Assembly (NCBI GenBank): GCA_016790385.1
Contig: JAEUNV010000289.1
Location: forward strand, 1 to 5,011
DNA length: 5,011 bases
Origin: Zoogloea sp.
GTDB lineage: Bacteria; Pseudomonadota; Gammaproteobacteria; Burkholderiales; Rhodocyclaceae
Reading direction: 5' to 3'
Of the stretch, positions 1 through 4,893 are shown in pieces. How positions within the stretch are numbered: the first letter of the stretch is position 1; each line of letters starts with the position of its first letter. Made by a program: the position numbers and the translations under genes. The notes under the pieces were generated by a model. That model was not told the DNA's origin and ran no database searches. It was given only the letters and a program-made list of their open reading frames with translations.

Positions 1-609
1 TCGGTGCGCATCGAGGGGCAGTTCCAGGCCCAGGAAGACGCCCAGGCGCGCATTGCGTGGCTGGCAAGCCTGTCGCTGGCGCTGGTCTTCCTGGTGCTCT
101 ATGGGCGCTACCGCTCGGTGCGCCTGGTGGCCATGGTGATGGTCGGCATCCCCGCCGCGCTGGTGGGGGCGGTGCTGGCCCTGTGGCTGTCCGGCCAGCC
201 TTTGTCGGTGGCGGCGCTGGTGGGCTTTGTCACCCTCACCGGAATCGCCACGCGCAACGGCATCCTCAAGGTCAGCCATTACCTGCATCTGCATGATGAG
301 GAGGGGGAGCCCTTCGGCGACGGGCTGATCCTGCGGGGCGCCCGGGAGCGCCTGACCCCGGTGCTGATGACCGCCCTGACGGCCGCCCTGGCCCTGGTGC
401 CCCTTCTGCTTGCCGCCGACGCGCCGGGCAAGGAGATCCTCCACCCTGTGGCGGTGGTGATCTTCGGCGGTCTGGTGAGTTCGACGCTCCTCGATACGCT
501 GCTGACCCCCCTTCTGTTCCGACGCTATGGTGCGCCGGCCCTGATAGCTCATCCGGGGGCGGCCGACGCCGCCTCTTCCCTGAACCCTGACAAAGGAGTC
601 ACCCCATGA
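1..609 (+). CDS. Heavy-metal efflux RND transporter (CusA/CzcA family), C-terminal part
   Basis: The reading frame is open from the first base, so the gene is cut by the window edge; about 200 residues of a protein usually just over 1,000 long are present. HME-RND pumps sit in the inner membrane and, with an adaptor and an outer-membrane channel, use proton flow to expel metal ions from the periplasm. The fragment shows the typical last five membrane segments: ARIAWLASLSLALVFLVLY, the VGIPAALVGAVLALW segment, the LVGFVTLTGIATRNGI segment, PVLMTALTAALALVPLLL, and VVIFGGLVSSTLLDTLLTP. The motifs ATRNGI, RLTPVLMTAL and PGKEILHPVAVVIFGG are those of a CusA/CzcA subgroup. The proton-relay segment lies upstream and cannot be checked, and the metal (Cu, Ag, Zn, Co, Cd or Ni) cannot be told from this part. 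The stop overlaps the next start (ATGA at 606-609), indicating translational coupling. Confidence 0.93.
   Translation, partial: SVRIEGQFQAQEDAQARIAWLASLSLALVFLVLYGRYRSVRLVAMVMVGIPAALVGAVLALWLSGQPLSVAALVGFVTLTGIATRNGILKVSHYLHLHDEEGEPFGDGLILRGARERLTPVLMTALTAALALVPLLLAADAPGKEILHPVAVVIFGGLVSSTLLDTLLTPLLFRRYGAPALIAHPGAADAASSLNPDKGVTP
592..598 (+). promoter_or_regulatory. Ribosome binding site for the periplasmic protein gene
   Basis: AAAGGAG lies inside the end of the RND gene, seven bases before the ATG at 606. It is a near-consensus Shine-Dalgarno at ideal spacing. It fixes the start of the small downstream gene and shows that it can initiate independently as well as by coupling. Confidence 0.8.
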
Positions 610-1025
610 AAAAACGTTTTGCATTCACCCTTGCCGCCATCCTGGGCGCGGTCACACCGGCCCTGGCCCACGATGATGCGACCCTGGATGCCATGCAGGC
701 GCCCCACGGCGGCCAGTTGCGCATGGCCGGGGCGTATCACATCGAACTGGTCCTGGCCCGCGACGCCCGCGCTGGAAAGCCCGCGCCGGTGAAGGTCTAT
801 CTCACGGACCATGGCGGCGGCAAGGTGGCGCCTGCGGGGGTCAGCGGCAGTGTTGTATTGCTCGCGCCCGCGGGCAAGGTCACGGTGCCGCTGGCGGTGG
901 CCGGTGACCGGCTGGAGGGCACGGCCGCCTATACCGCAGACCCGGCCACCAAGGCCCTGGTGAGCCTGCGCTTTGCCGATGGCAAGAGCGAAACGGCCCG
1001 CTTCGAGCCCTTCAAGCCGCGCTGA
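606..1025 (+). CDS. Small periplasmic protein of a metal-efflux operon
   Basis: A 139-residue protein with a clear Sec signal peptide: MKKR, a hydrophobic stretch, and a cleavage site after ALA at residue 21, giving a mature protein starting HDDATLD. The mature part holds a histidine-containing motif, PHGGQLRMAGAYHIELVL (residues 33-50), which resembles the HGG...Y-H-x-E-L-V pattern found in small proteins and adaptor domains associated with HME-RND pumps. The rest alternates short hydrophobic stretches with Gly/Thr/Val turns (VKVYLTD, VTVPLAVAGD, VSLRFADGK), suggesting a beta-sandwich. The gene overlaps the RND gene by four bases and has its own strong ribosome binding site, so it is very probably made with the pump. 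A role in metal binding or delivery is an inference from H22, H34, H45 and context; no named family function is claimed. Confidence 0.85.
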   Translation: MKKRFAFTLAAILGAVTPALAHDDATLDAMQAPHGGQLRMAGAYHIELVLARDARAGKPAPVKVYLTDHGGGKVAPAGVSGSVVLLAPAGKVTVPLAVAGDRLEGTAAYTADPATKALVSLRFADGKSETARFEPFKPR

Positions 1026-1050
1026 GGCGACGACGCACCCTTGCCAGCCG

Positions 1051-1081
1051 GGCGCGCGGCCTTTACCGTGGGCCGCGGGCC
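1051..1081 (+). terminator. GC-rich stem-loop after the efflux operon (possible terminator)
   Basis: GCGGCC at 1056-1061 pairs with GGCCGC at 1071-1076 around the loop TTTACCGTG. The stem extends by one more pair and, past a single mismatch, three further pairs out to 1051/1081. No run of T follows, so it is not a textbook intrinsic terminator. Its place 25 bases after a stop codon and before an unrelated gene fits a transcript-end or stabilising hairpin. Confidence 0.4.
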
Positions 1082-1112
1082 GGATCGCCCGCTGTAAGGA
1101 AAGGGTTGGAAT

Positions 1113-1553
1113 ATGGAAGTGCGCAGGGCGTCGACCGATGCCGAGATCGCCGGGTGCTTTGCCGTGATGGCGGGGCTGCGCCCCGATCTCCAGGAGGCGG
1201 GTTTTGTGGCCCGGGTCCGCGAGCTGGCCGAGACGGGCTACATGCTGGCCTATGGTCTCGACGACGCCCGCGTGGTGGTGGTGGCGGGGTTCCGGATGGG
1301 GGACAGCCTGGCGCGGGGCCCCTTTCTGTACGTGGATGACCTGGTGACCGCGCCCGATGTGCGTTCGCTTGGCTACGGGGCGGCCATGCTGGCCTGGCTT
1401 CGCGAGTTTGCGCGGAGCCGGGGCTGTGGGCGCCTGCATCTGGATTCCGGTTTGCAGCGCGTCGATGCCCATCGCTTCTACGAGCGCGAGGGCATGCGCA
1501 GATCGGCCTTCCATTTCTTTGAACCCCTGCACCCCGCCGACACCCAGGCCTGA
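1113..1553 (+). CDS. GNAT family N-acetyltransferase
   Basis: A 146-residue cytoplasmic protein of normal length for a single-domain GNAT enzyme, which transfers an acetyl group from acetyl-CoA to an amine. The fold is readable in order: N-terminal strand and helices (MEVRRASTDAEIAGCFAVM), central strands ending YVDDLVTAPDVR (73-84), the acetyl-CoA pyrophosphate-binding loop R-S-L-G-Y-G (84-89), the following helix AAMLAWLREFARSRG, strand GRLHLDSG (106-113), and the C-terminal DAHRFYEREGMRR, with the Y123 that often acts as general acid. The start is set by the purine-rich AAGGAAAGG at 1096-1104, eight bases before the ATG. Substrate cannot be deduced. It stands alone between a metal-efflux operon and azlCD, with gaps of 87 and 125 bases, so its neighbours give no clear clue. 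Confidence 0.9.
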   Translation: MEVRRASTDAEIAGCFAVMAGLRPDLQEAGFVARVRELAETGYMLAYGLDDARVVVVAGFRMGDSLARGPFLYVDDLVTAPDVRSLGYGAAMLAWLREFARSRGCGRLHLDSGLQRVDAHRFYEREGMRRSAFHFFEPLHPADTQA

Positions 1554-1575
1554 TGTTCGGCGCAGGTCCCGGGTG

Positions 1576-1590
1576 CCGCCCGATGGGCGG
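1576..1590 (+). terminator. Short perfect hairpin after the GNAT gene
   Basis: CCGCCC (1576-1581) and GGGCGG (1585-1590) form a six-base perfect GC stem with the loop GAT, 22 bases after the GNAT stop. There is no T tract, so termination is only a possibility. Confidence 0.35.
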
Positions 1591-1641
1591 TGAGACGCGT
1601 TGACCTTCACGTTAACCCGGACAGCCCCGCAGGCGTGGGCG

Positions 1642-1650
1642 TGCTAAGGT
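1642..1650 (+). promoter_or_regulatory. Possible extended -10 element ahead of azlC
   Basis: TGCTAAGGT matches an extended -10 layout (TG, one base, then a TAnnnT hexamer). Transcription would start near 1657 and give a short leader carrying the azlC ribosome binding site. No good -35 lies 17 bases upstream (CAGCCC), so this is a weak call. A TTGACC followed by GTTAAC at 1600-1616 lies further upstream but at the wrong distance to be its -35. Confidence 0.25.
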
Positions 1651-1678
1651 CGCCCGCTCGAATCTGCAAGGAGTGGGC

Positions 1679-2380
1679 ATGTCCCCGAGTTTCCGGGATG
1701 GGATGCAGGAGGGTTTCCACAGCTTCCTGCCCCTGTCCGTCGGCCTCATTCCCTGGGCGCTCGTCACGGGCCTGACCATGGCCGGGGTGGGCTTCACGCC
1801 GCTCCAGGCCATGGGCATGAACGTGATCGTGTTCGCCGGTACGGCCCAGCTCGGCACCCTGCCCCTCATCGCCGCCGGCACGCCGGTATGGCTGATCGTG
1901 ATCACCGCCTTTGTGCTCAACCTGCGCTTCATCATCTTCAGTGCGGCCATTGCCCGGGGCTTTCGCGGCGTGCCCCTGGGTGCGCGCTGGCTGTCGGGCC
2001 ACCTGCTCACCGATGGCGCCTTTGCCGCCTGCCTGGAGAAGATGCTGTCCCACCCTGACCCCCATTGGCGCCTGGGCTATTACCTGGGGCCGTCCCTGTG
2101 GTCCTGGTTGCTGTGGCAGGTGTTTGCGTTCTGCGGGGTGATGGCGGCCAGTTCCATTCCGCGGGGCTGGTCGCTGGAGTTCATGGCCACCATCGCCCTG
2201 ATTGTGCTGCTGGTGCCCATGGCCCGGGTGCGGCCCATGCTGGTGGCGGCTCTGGCGGGGGGAGGTCTGGCCGTGGCCCTGAGGGGCATGCCCCTGCGCC
2301 TGGGGGTGATCGTGGCCATTGTGGGCGGCATTGCTGCGGGCTTTGCCGCCGAGCGCTGGTGCGGGAGGGATCGGCCATGA
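1679..2380 (+). CDS. azlC: AzlC family branched-chain amino acid exporter, large subunit
   Basis: A 233-residue inner-membrane protein of usual AzlC length. With the small partner AzlD, proteins of this family export branched-chain amino acids or their analogues. Family features seen are the N-terminal FRDGMQEGFHSFLPLSVGLIPW, the AGTAQ motif (53-57) in the second membrane region, and ITAFVLNLRF (75-84) with the conserved N-x-R before a short loop, then several further hydrophobic segments and a basic tail. The start at 1679 is chosen because AAGGAG (1668-1673) lies five bases upstream of this ATG; a GTG at 1673 in the same frame overlaps that Shine-Dalgarno and cannot be used with it. The stop overlaps the azlD start (ATGA). 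Substrate specificity is inferred from the family alone. Confidence 0.92.
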   Translation: MSPSFRDGMQEGFHSFLPLSVGLIPWALVTGLTMAGVGFTPLQAMGMNVIVFAGTAQLGTLPLIAAGTPVWLIVITAFVLNLRFIIFSAAIARGFRGVPLGARWLSGHLLTDGAFAACLEKMLSHPDPHWRLGYYLGPSLWSWLLWQVFAFCGVMAASSIPRGWSLEFMATIALIVLLVPMARVRPMLVAALAGGGLAVALRGMPLRLGVIVAIVGGIAAGFAAERWCGRDRP

Positions 2381-2703
2381 GCGAAGACTGGATGCTGTGG
2401 GGGCTGTTCATCCTGCTTGGCCTGGTGACGACCCTGCCAAGGGCCAGTTTCATCGTGCTGGGGGAGCGGGCGGCCCTGCCCGAAACCCTGCACAGGGCCC
2501 TGCGTTATGCCCCGGCCGCCGCCCTGGCGGCCATCGTGGCGCCGGACATCTTCGTGTCGGGCGGCGAACTCACCGTGTTCAGCCCCCGGCTGGCCGCCGC
2601 CGTGGCCGCGGTGCTGGCTGCCCTGCTGTCCCGCAATCCCTGGTTGCCCTTCATTGCCGGGATGGGGGTGTTGTGGGGCATCGGGCAGCTGATCCCGACC
2701 TAG
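2377..2703 (+). CDS. azlD: AzlD family branched-chain amino acid exporter, small subunit
   Basis: A 108-residue, very hydrophobic protein with four likely membrane segments: MLWGLFILLGLVTTLPR, the RYAPAAALAAIVAPDIF region, LAAAVAAVLAALLSRN, and WLPFIAGMGVLWGIGQLI. The sequence LVTTLPRASFIVLGERAALP (19-38), the RYAPAAALAAIVAPD region and the SRNPWLPFIAGM stretch are the characteristic AzlD signatures. It begins four bases before azlC ends, and GGAGG at 2364-2368 lies eight bases before the ATG, so the two subunits are translationally coupled as is usual for this pair. Confidence 0.92.
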   Translation: MSEDWMLWGLFILLGLVTTLPRASFIVLGERAALPETLHRALRYAPAAALAAIVAPDIFVSGGELTVFSPRLAAAVAAVLAALLSRNPWLPFIAGMGVLWGIGQLIPT

Positions 2704-2747
2704 GCTTGCGGCCTGCCCGCCGTCCGGGCTGGCGTGGGTGCGGGATA

Positions 2748-2766
2748 TGCCCCAGTGCTTGGGGCA
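2748..2766 (+). terminator. Hairpin after azlD, possible transcript end
   Basis: TGCCCCA (2748-2754) pairs perfectly with TGGGGCA (2760-2766) around the five-base loop GTGCT. A smaller stem GCCCG/CGGGC at 2715-2719 and 2725-2729 precedes it. Both lie within 65 bases of the azlD stop and ahead of an AT-rich patch, so they may mark the end of the azlCD transcript. No U-rich tail follows directly. Confidence 0.4.
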
Positions 2767-2797
2767 GAGGACCGATCCGTCGTCCCTATATACGCAC

Positions 2798-2826
2798 TTG
2801 TTTTCAGAAATTCCTTTTTGTTCAAT
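2798..2826 (+). promoter_or_regulatory. Candidate sigma-70 promoter for the EK-repeat protein operon
   Basis: The stretch 2786-2840 is clearly AT-richer than its surroundings, in a 226-base gap between operons. A possible -35 (TTGTTT, 2798-2803) and -10 (TTCAAT, 2821-2826) are separated by exactly 17 bases. Both match consensus only partly (three and four of six). A TATATA at 2787-2792 has no suitable partner. The leader from here to the ATG at 2930 would be about 95 bases. Confidence 0.3.
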
Positions 2827-2849
2827 GGTTTGGGTTTTCAGGCATGGGG

Positions 2850-2877
2850 CCTGCACTGTACTGGTGCGGGTTTCCCG
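2850..2877 (+). other. Stem-loops in the leader of the EK-repeat gene
   Basis: CCTGCAC (2850-2856) pairs with GTGCGGG (2864-2870), including one G-T pair, around a seven-base loop. A second small stem CGGG/CCCG at 2867-2870 and 2874-2877 shares bases with it, so the two are mutually exclusive. They lie 50-80 bases before the ATG and could affect leader stability or translation; no known riboswitch is recognised. Confidence 0.3.
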
Positions 2878-2915
2878 TTGGCCTGCCCCCTGGGCGACCT
2901 GACCTACAGACAAAC

Positions 2916-2922
2916 AAAGGAG
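2916..2922 (+). promoter_or_regulatory. Ribosome binding site of the EK-repeat gene
   Basis: AAAGGAG with seven bases to the ATG at 2930. It is near-consensus and fixes the start, which directly precedes a good signal peptide. Its strength suggests the protein can be made in quantity. Confidence 0.8.
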
Positions 2923-2929
2923 TTGGAAA

Positions 2930-3307
2930 ATGAAGAACACGATGATCGCTCTTGCCCTGGCTGGCGCCCTTGGCGCGCTCTCGATGTCCGCGGCGGCAGC
3001 TTCCCTGTCCATCGCTGATCAGACTGTTGCCCGGGCCGAGCGCCCGGAGAAGGTCGAGAAGCCGGAAAAGGCGGAAAAGCCCGAGAAGGTCGAGAAGAGG
3101 GAGAAGGTCGGTGCCCTGGGCGGCGTGATGCAGCTGGCCCGTGCCGAGCGCCCCGAGAAGGTGGAAAAGCCCGAAAAGGCCGAGAAGCCGGAAAAGGCCG
3201 AGAAGCCGGAAAAGGCCGAGAAGCCGGAAAAGGCCGAAAAGCCCGAGAAGGTTGAGAAGAGGGAAAAGGTCGGCGCGGCCGGTGAGGCCTTCGCCCCCCT
3301 GGCTTAA
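2930..3307 (+). CDS. Secreted low-complexity protein with EK(P/A/V) triplet repeats
   Basis: A 125-residue protein of no family I recognise. Residues 1-24 are a signal peptide (MKNTMIALALAGALGALSMS, then four alanines), with likely cleavage near A24. The mature part is dominated by two blocks, residues 35-60 and 71-114, in which a Glu falls at every third position and is followed by Lys (rarely Arg); the third position reads P V P A P V R V in block 1 and P V (P A)x4 P V R V in block 2. Both blocks begin RAERPEK and end REKVGA, joined by a short GALGGVMQLA linker; the tail is EAFAPLA. Lys and Glu nearly balance, so the mature chain is a proline-spaced polyampholyte, expected to be disordered or extended, with no Cys, no membrane segment and no aromatic residue except one Phe. 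It is probably periplasmic or surface-exposed. A strong ribosome binding site and the outer-membrane gene 14 bases downstream suggest an envelope role such as a spacer or linker, which is inference only. Confidence 0.82.
   Translation: MKNTMIALALAGALGALSMSAAAASLSIADQTVARAERPEKVEKPEKAEKPEKVEKREKVGALGGVMQLARAERPEKVEKPEKAEKPEKAEKPEKAEKPEKAEKPEKVEKREKVGAAGEAFAPLA
3032..3271 (+). repeat. Duplicated repeat block within the EK-repeat gene
   Basis: Bases 3032-3109 (block 1, 26 codons) and 3140-3271 (block 2, 44 codons) are homologous: they share the same first and last codon sets and differ mainly by synonymous changes. The length difference is 54 bases, equal to the three identical 18-bp units in block 2. 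The coding strand is almost all purine apart from the Pro, Val and Ala codons. Confidence 0.88.
3182..3235 (+). repeat. Three exact tandem 18-bp units
   Basis: GAGAAGCCGGAAAAGGCC occurs three times without a mismatch at 3182-3199, 3200-3217 and 3218-3235, each coding EKPEKA. Diverged copies flank it at 3164-3181 and 3236-3253. Perfect identity at third codon positions points to recent expansion by slippage or unequal recombination. Confidence 0.95.
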
Positions 3308-3321
3308 GGCTTTGTCGCCCC

Positions 3322-4122
3322 ATGTGTCTGATGCCCACGGAGCGGCCCAGTGTCGCTCCAGGCCCCTGCCCTGTGACGGCGGGGGCTTGTCGCGGGCTGG
3401 CCGTGGCCAGCCTGCTGGTCCTCTCCCCGCTGGTCGTGGCGGGTGAGCTGACCCTGACGACAGGGTTCGAGTACAGCTCTGGGAAGTATGGGTCCCGCGA
3501 GCTGTCCACGTCCTGGTATGTGCCGCTGATTGTCCGCTACGAGGAAGGCCCACTCACCCTGAAGGCGACGGTGCCCTATCTGCGCAATTCCGGCGAGGTC
3601 AGCCGGACGCCGGACGGGGTGGCCATTCCCGGTACGGGAGGCACCCAGGAGGGTTTGGGCGATGTGGTCCTCTCCGCCGGGCATGCGCTGTTTGAGGTGG
3701 GGAGTCTGACCGTTGATGGCGTGTTCAAGCTCAAGCTGCCCACCGCGGATGCGGACAAGGGGCTGGGCACCGGCAAGACCGATGCGTCGGTGCAGGCCGA
3801 CGCGATCTGGCGCGCGGGGGCCGTATCCGCGCTGGCCAGCCTGGGCTGGAAGAAGTACGGCGATCCGGAGGGGCTGGATTTCCGCAACCCGGTGTTCGCC
3901 AGCATCGGCTTCAGCTGGCGGGTGACCCCGGAGGTGTCCATCGGCCTCTTCCACGACTGGCGCCAGCGCCTGCGCCCCAGAGGCTCTGAGGTGAGCGAGT
4001 CGACCCTCTTCGTCAGCTACAAGCTACAGCCCGAATGGCGGTTGCAGGTGTATGCCGTGAAGGGCTTCGTGGAGGCCAGCCCGGATGTGGCGGGCGGCAT
4101 GATGCTGTCCCGGCTGTTTTGA
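3322..4122 (+). CDS. Outer-membrane beta-barrel protein, Phenol_MetA_deg-like
   Basis: Up to 266 residues. A signal peptide ends near residue 40-41 (GLAVASLLVLSPLVVAG), then the chain shows amphipathic strand patterns throughout, for example LTLTTGFEYSSGKYG, STSWYVPLIVRYEEG, LTLKATVPYLR, SLTVDGVFKLKLPT and STLFVSYKLQ. It ends in Phe (LSRLF), the usual C-terminal signal for outer-membrane assembly. GLGDVVLSAG (111-120) and KLPTADADKGLGTGKTD (138-154) resemble the family of small outer-membrane proteins annotated as meta-pathway phenol degradation or simply 'transporter'; the substrate is unknown. The start is uncertain: the ATG at 3322 has only AAGG 12 bases upstream; an ATG at 3331 and a GTG at 3373 are in frame, and the GTG would give a more standard signal peptide length. 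Only 14 bases separate it from the EK-repeat gene, so co-transcription is likely. Confidence 0.82.
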   Translation: MCLMPTERPSVAPGPCPVTAGACRGLAVASLLVLSPLVVAGELTLTTGFEYSSGKYGSRELSTSWYVPLIVRYEEGPLTLKATVPYLRNSGEVSRTPDGVAIPGTGGTQEGLGDVVLSAGHALFEVGSLTVDGVFKLKLPTADADKGLGTGKTDASVQADAIWRAGAVSALASLGWKKYGDPEGLDFRNPVFASIGFSWRVTPEVSIGLFHDWRQRLRPRGSEVSESTLFVSYKLQPEWRLQVYAVKGFVEASPDVAGGMMLSRLF

Positions 4123-4305
4123 GTGGGGGGCGAGTTGATTGGCTATGTTCGCGTTAGGTATGTAAACAAACACGATCCCGAGCAGGCCCGCCAGGCTTGA
4201 AGAGACTTACCTGTCGGAGGGATGCGCTTTTCAAACTTTACGCAGACGTCGTTGGATCATTCCGTTCGATGTCGAACCGGTGAGATCTTGCGGACGGCTT
4301 TCCCT
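4123..4305. other. Intergenic stretch without recognised gene
   Basis: No coding region with good codon use or a ribosome binding site is seen on either strand. An AT-richer patch (TATGTAAACAAACACG, around 4159-4174) and a small near-palindrome GTTCGA-TG-TCGAAC (4264-4277) are the only structures noted. No convincing terminator follows the outer-membrane gene. Confidence 0.5.
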
Positions 4306-4476
4306 TGTATTCCCTCACATTGGCCGGGGATTCGCCCCCGGCGGGCGACCTTCTTTCTTGTTGTACGACAAGAAAGAAGGCAAAGAAACGTACCCCGCTG
4401 CCGTGGCCCTTCGGGCTCCCCTCCTTCCGGGCGCGCCGTGCGGGGTCTTCGCAAACTCGCCCTGCGGGCTCAAACA
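4306..4476 (+). repeat. Left copy of an inverted structured intergenic repeat
   Basis: This arm matches the reverse complement of 4652-4823. In order it holds: an outer weakly matching section (4306-4319); a highly matching core (4320-4387) with hairpin 1 (GCCGGGG 4323-4329 / CCCCGGC 4336-4342) and hairpin 2 (CCTTCTTTCTTGT 4349-4361 / ACAAGAAAGAAGG 4368-4380, loop TGTACG); a diverged stretch of 66 bases with a GCCC-TTC-GGGC mini-stem at 4406-4416; and an inner motif (4454-4476) starting AACTCGCCC and containing GGGCTCA. Repeats of this style, with a CTTTCTTG-type hairpin followed by AACTCGCCC...GGGCTC, recur between genes in several GC-rich proteobacteria as I recall them. They often yield spurious ORFs. 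Confidence 0.8.
4349..4380 (+). repeat. Near-perfect 32-base palindrome (hairpin 2, left)
   Basis: Thirteen-base perfect arms around TGTACG. Even the centre almost pairs, with a single T-G. One arm is all pyrimidine until its last bases, the other nearly all purine. It could form a stable RNA hairpin on either strand, and no T tract makes it a classical terminator. Confidence 0.92.
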
Positions 4477-4651
4477 TGCGAAGCCCTTCTTCCGCCCGTC
4501 ACACCCTCCAGTCGGCACGTCAGAGGGGACAGGAAATGCAGGTGACCAACGGCCGGCATCCGACCCGATTCCCGCAGAGGCTCGGTGCATCCGAAAAGCC
4601 CGTTCCGATCCGCCGAGCAGCGCAGCAGCAGGCGGGGAAGTCCGGCGCGGC
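4477..4651. other. Central spacer between the two inverted repeat copies
   Basis: 175 bases with no convincing gene. Open frames cross it on both strands but continue straight through the repeats, with no plausible start signals or recognisable protein. No transposase or integrase fragment is seen. Confidence 0.5.
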
Positions 4652-4823
4652 TGTCTGAGCCCGAAGGGCGAGTTCCGCGCCGGCCGCCTGCTGGGAGCAG
4701 CGCAGGGCAGTCGGCCGCAGACCGACCGGGGGTGGCGGGTCGCCTTCTTTGCCTTCTTTCTTGGCGAAGCAAGAAAGAAGGTCGCCCGCCGGGGCGAAAT
4801 CCCGGCCAACGTCACGCAAAACA
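4652..4823 (-). repeat. Right copy of the inverted structured intergenic repeat
   Basis: Same element on the opposite strand. Its inner motif is at 4652-4674 (TGTCTGAGCCC...GGGCGAGTT), 70 bases lie between motif and core, and the core is at 4745-4809. Hairpin 2 has arms CCTTCTTTCTTG (4752-4763) and CAAGAAAGAAGG (4770-4781) with the loop GCGAAG. Hairpin 1 is GCCGGG (4788-4793) with CCCGGC (4801-4806), one pair shorter than in the left copy. The outer end (4810-4823) matches the left copy loosely. Confidence 0.8.
4752..4781 (+). repeat. Hairpin 2, right copy
   Basis: Twelve-base perfect arms with the loop GCGAAG. The stem sequence is identical to the left copy while the loop differs. It lies about 110 bases beyond the hisD stop on that gene's transcript. 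Confidence 0.92.
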
Positions 4824-4893
4824 TCAGAACGCCGGCCAGTAGGGCTCAACCCAAGACGGTCGAATGACTTCAACCCCACCAGCACCAGCCGGA

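Noticed and set aside
549..1610. Long - strand open frame (353 codons) across three + strand genes
   Set aside because: It is antisense to the RND tail, the periplasmic gene and the GNAT gene, all well supported. Its composition (rich in Arg, Gly, His, Gln) is that of a reverse-frame shadow in GC-rich DNA.
1600..1616. TTGACC...GTTAAC as a MerR-type (SoxR- or LiuR-like) operator before azlC
   Set aside because: Only one half resembles such sites, the second half-site is missing, and no -10 lies at 17-20 bases from TTGACC.
1673..1678. GTG at 1673 as azlC start
   Set aside because: It overlaps the AAGGAG ribosome binding site (1668-1673). The ATG at 1679 has suitable, though short, spacing.
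2080..3012. - strand open frame of 310 codons over azlC-azlD and the leader
   Set aside because: Antisense to two clear membrane protein genes with coupled starts; no recognisable domain.
3182..3235. CRISPR-like array from the regular repeats
   Set aside because: Units are contiguous 18-mers with no spacers, in frame within a coding gene.
2822..3553. - strand open frame with a Leu/Phe-rich repeat (LFRLLGLF type)
   Set aside because: The repeat is simply the complement of the EKPEKA codons. The + strand frame has a signal peptide and a strong ribosome binding site, and this one has neither.
4280..4867. + strand open frame of 195 codons spanning the inverted repeats, and overlapping frames on both strands
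   Set aside because: The frame runs through both repeat copies and hairpins, has no ribosome binding site, and gives Arg/Pro/Gly-rich sequence typical of spurious ORFs predicted in such repeats.
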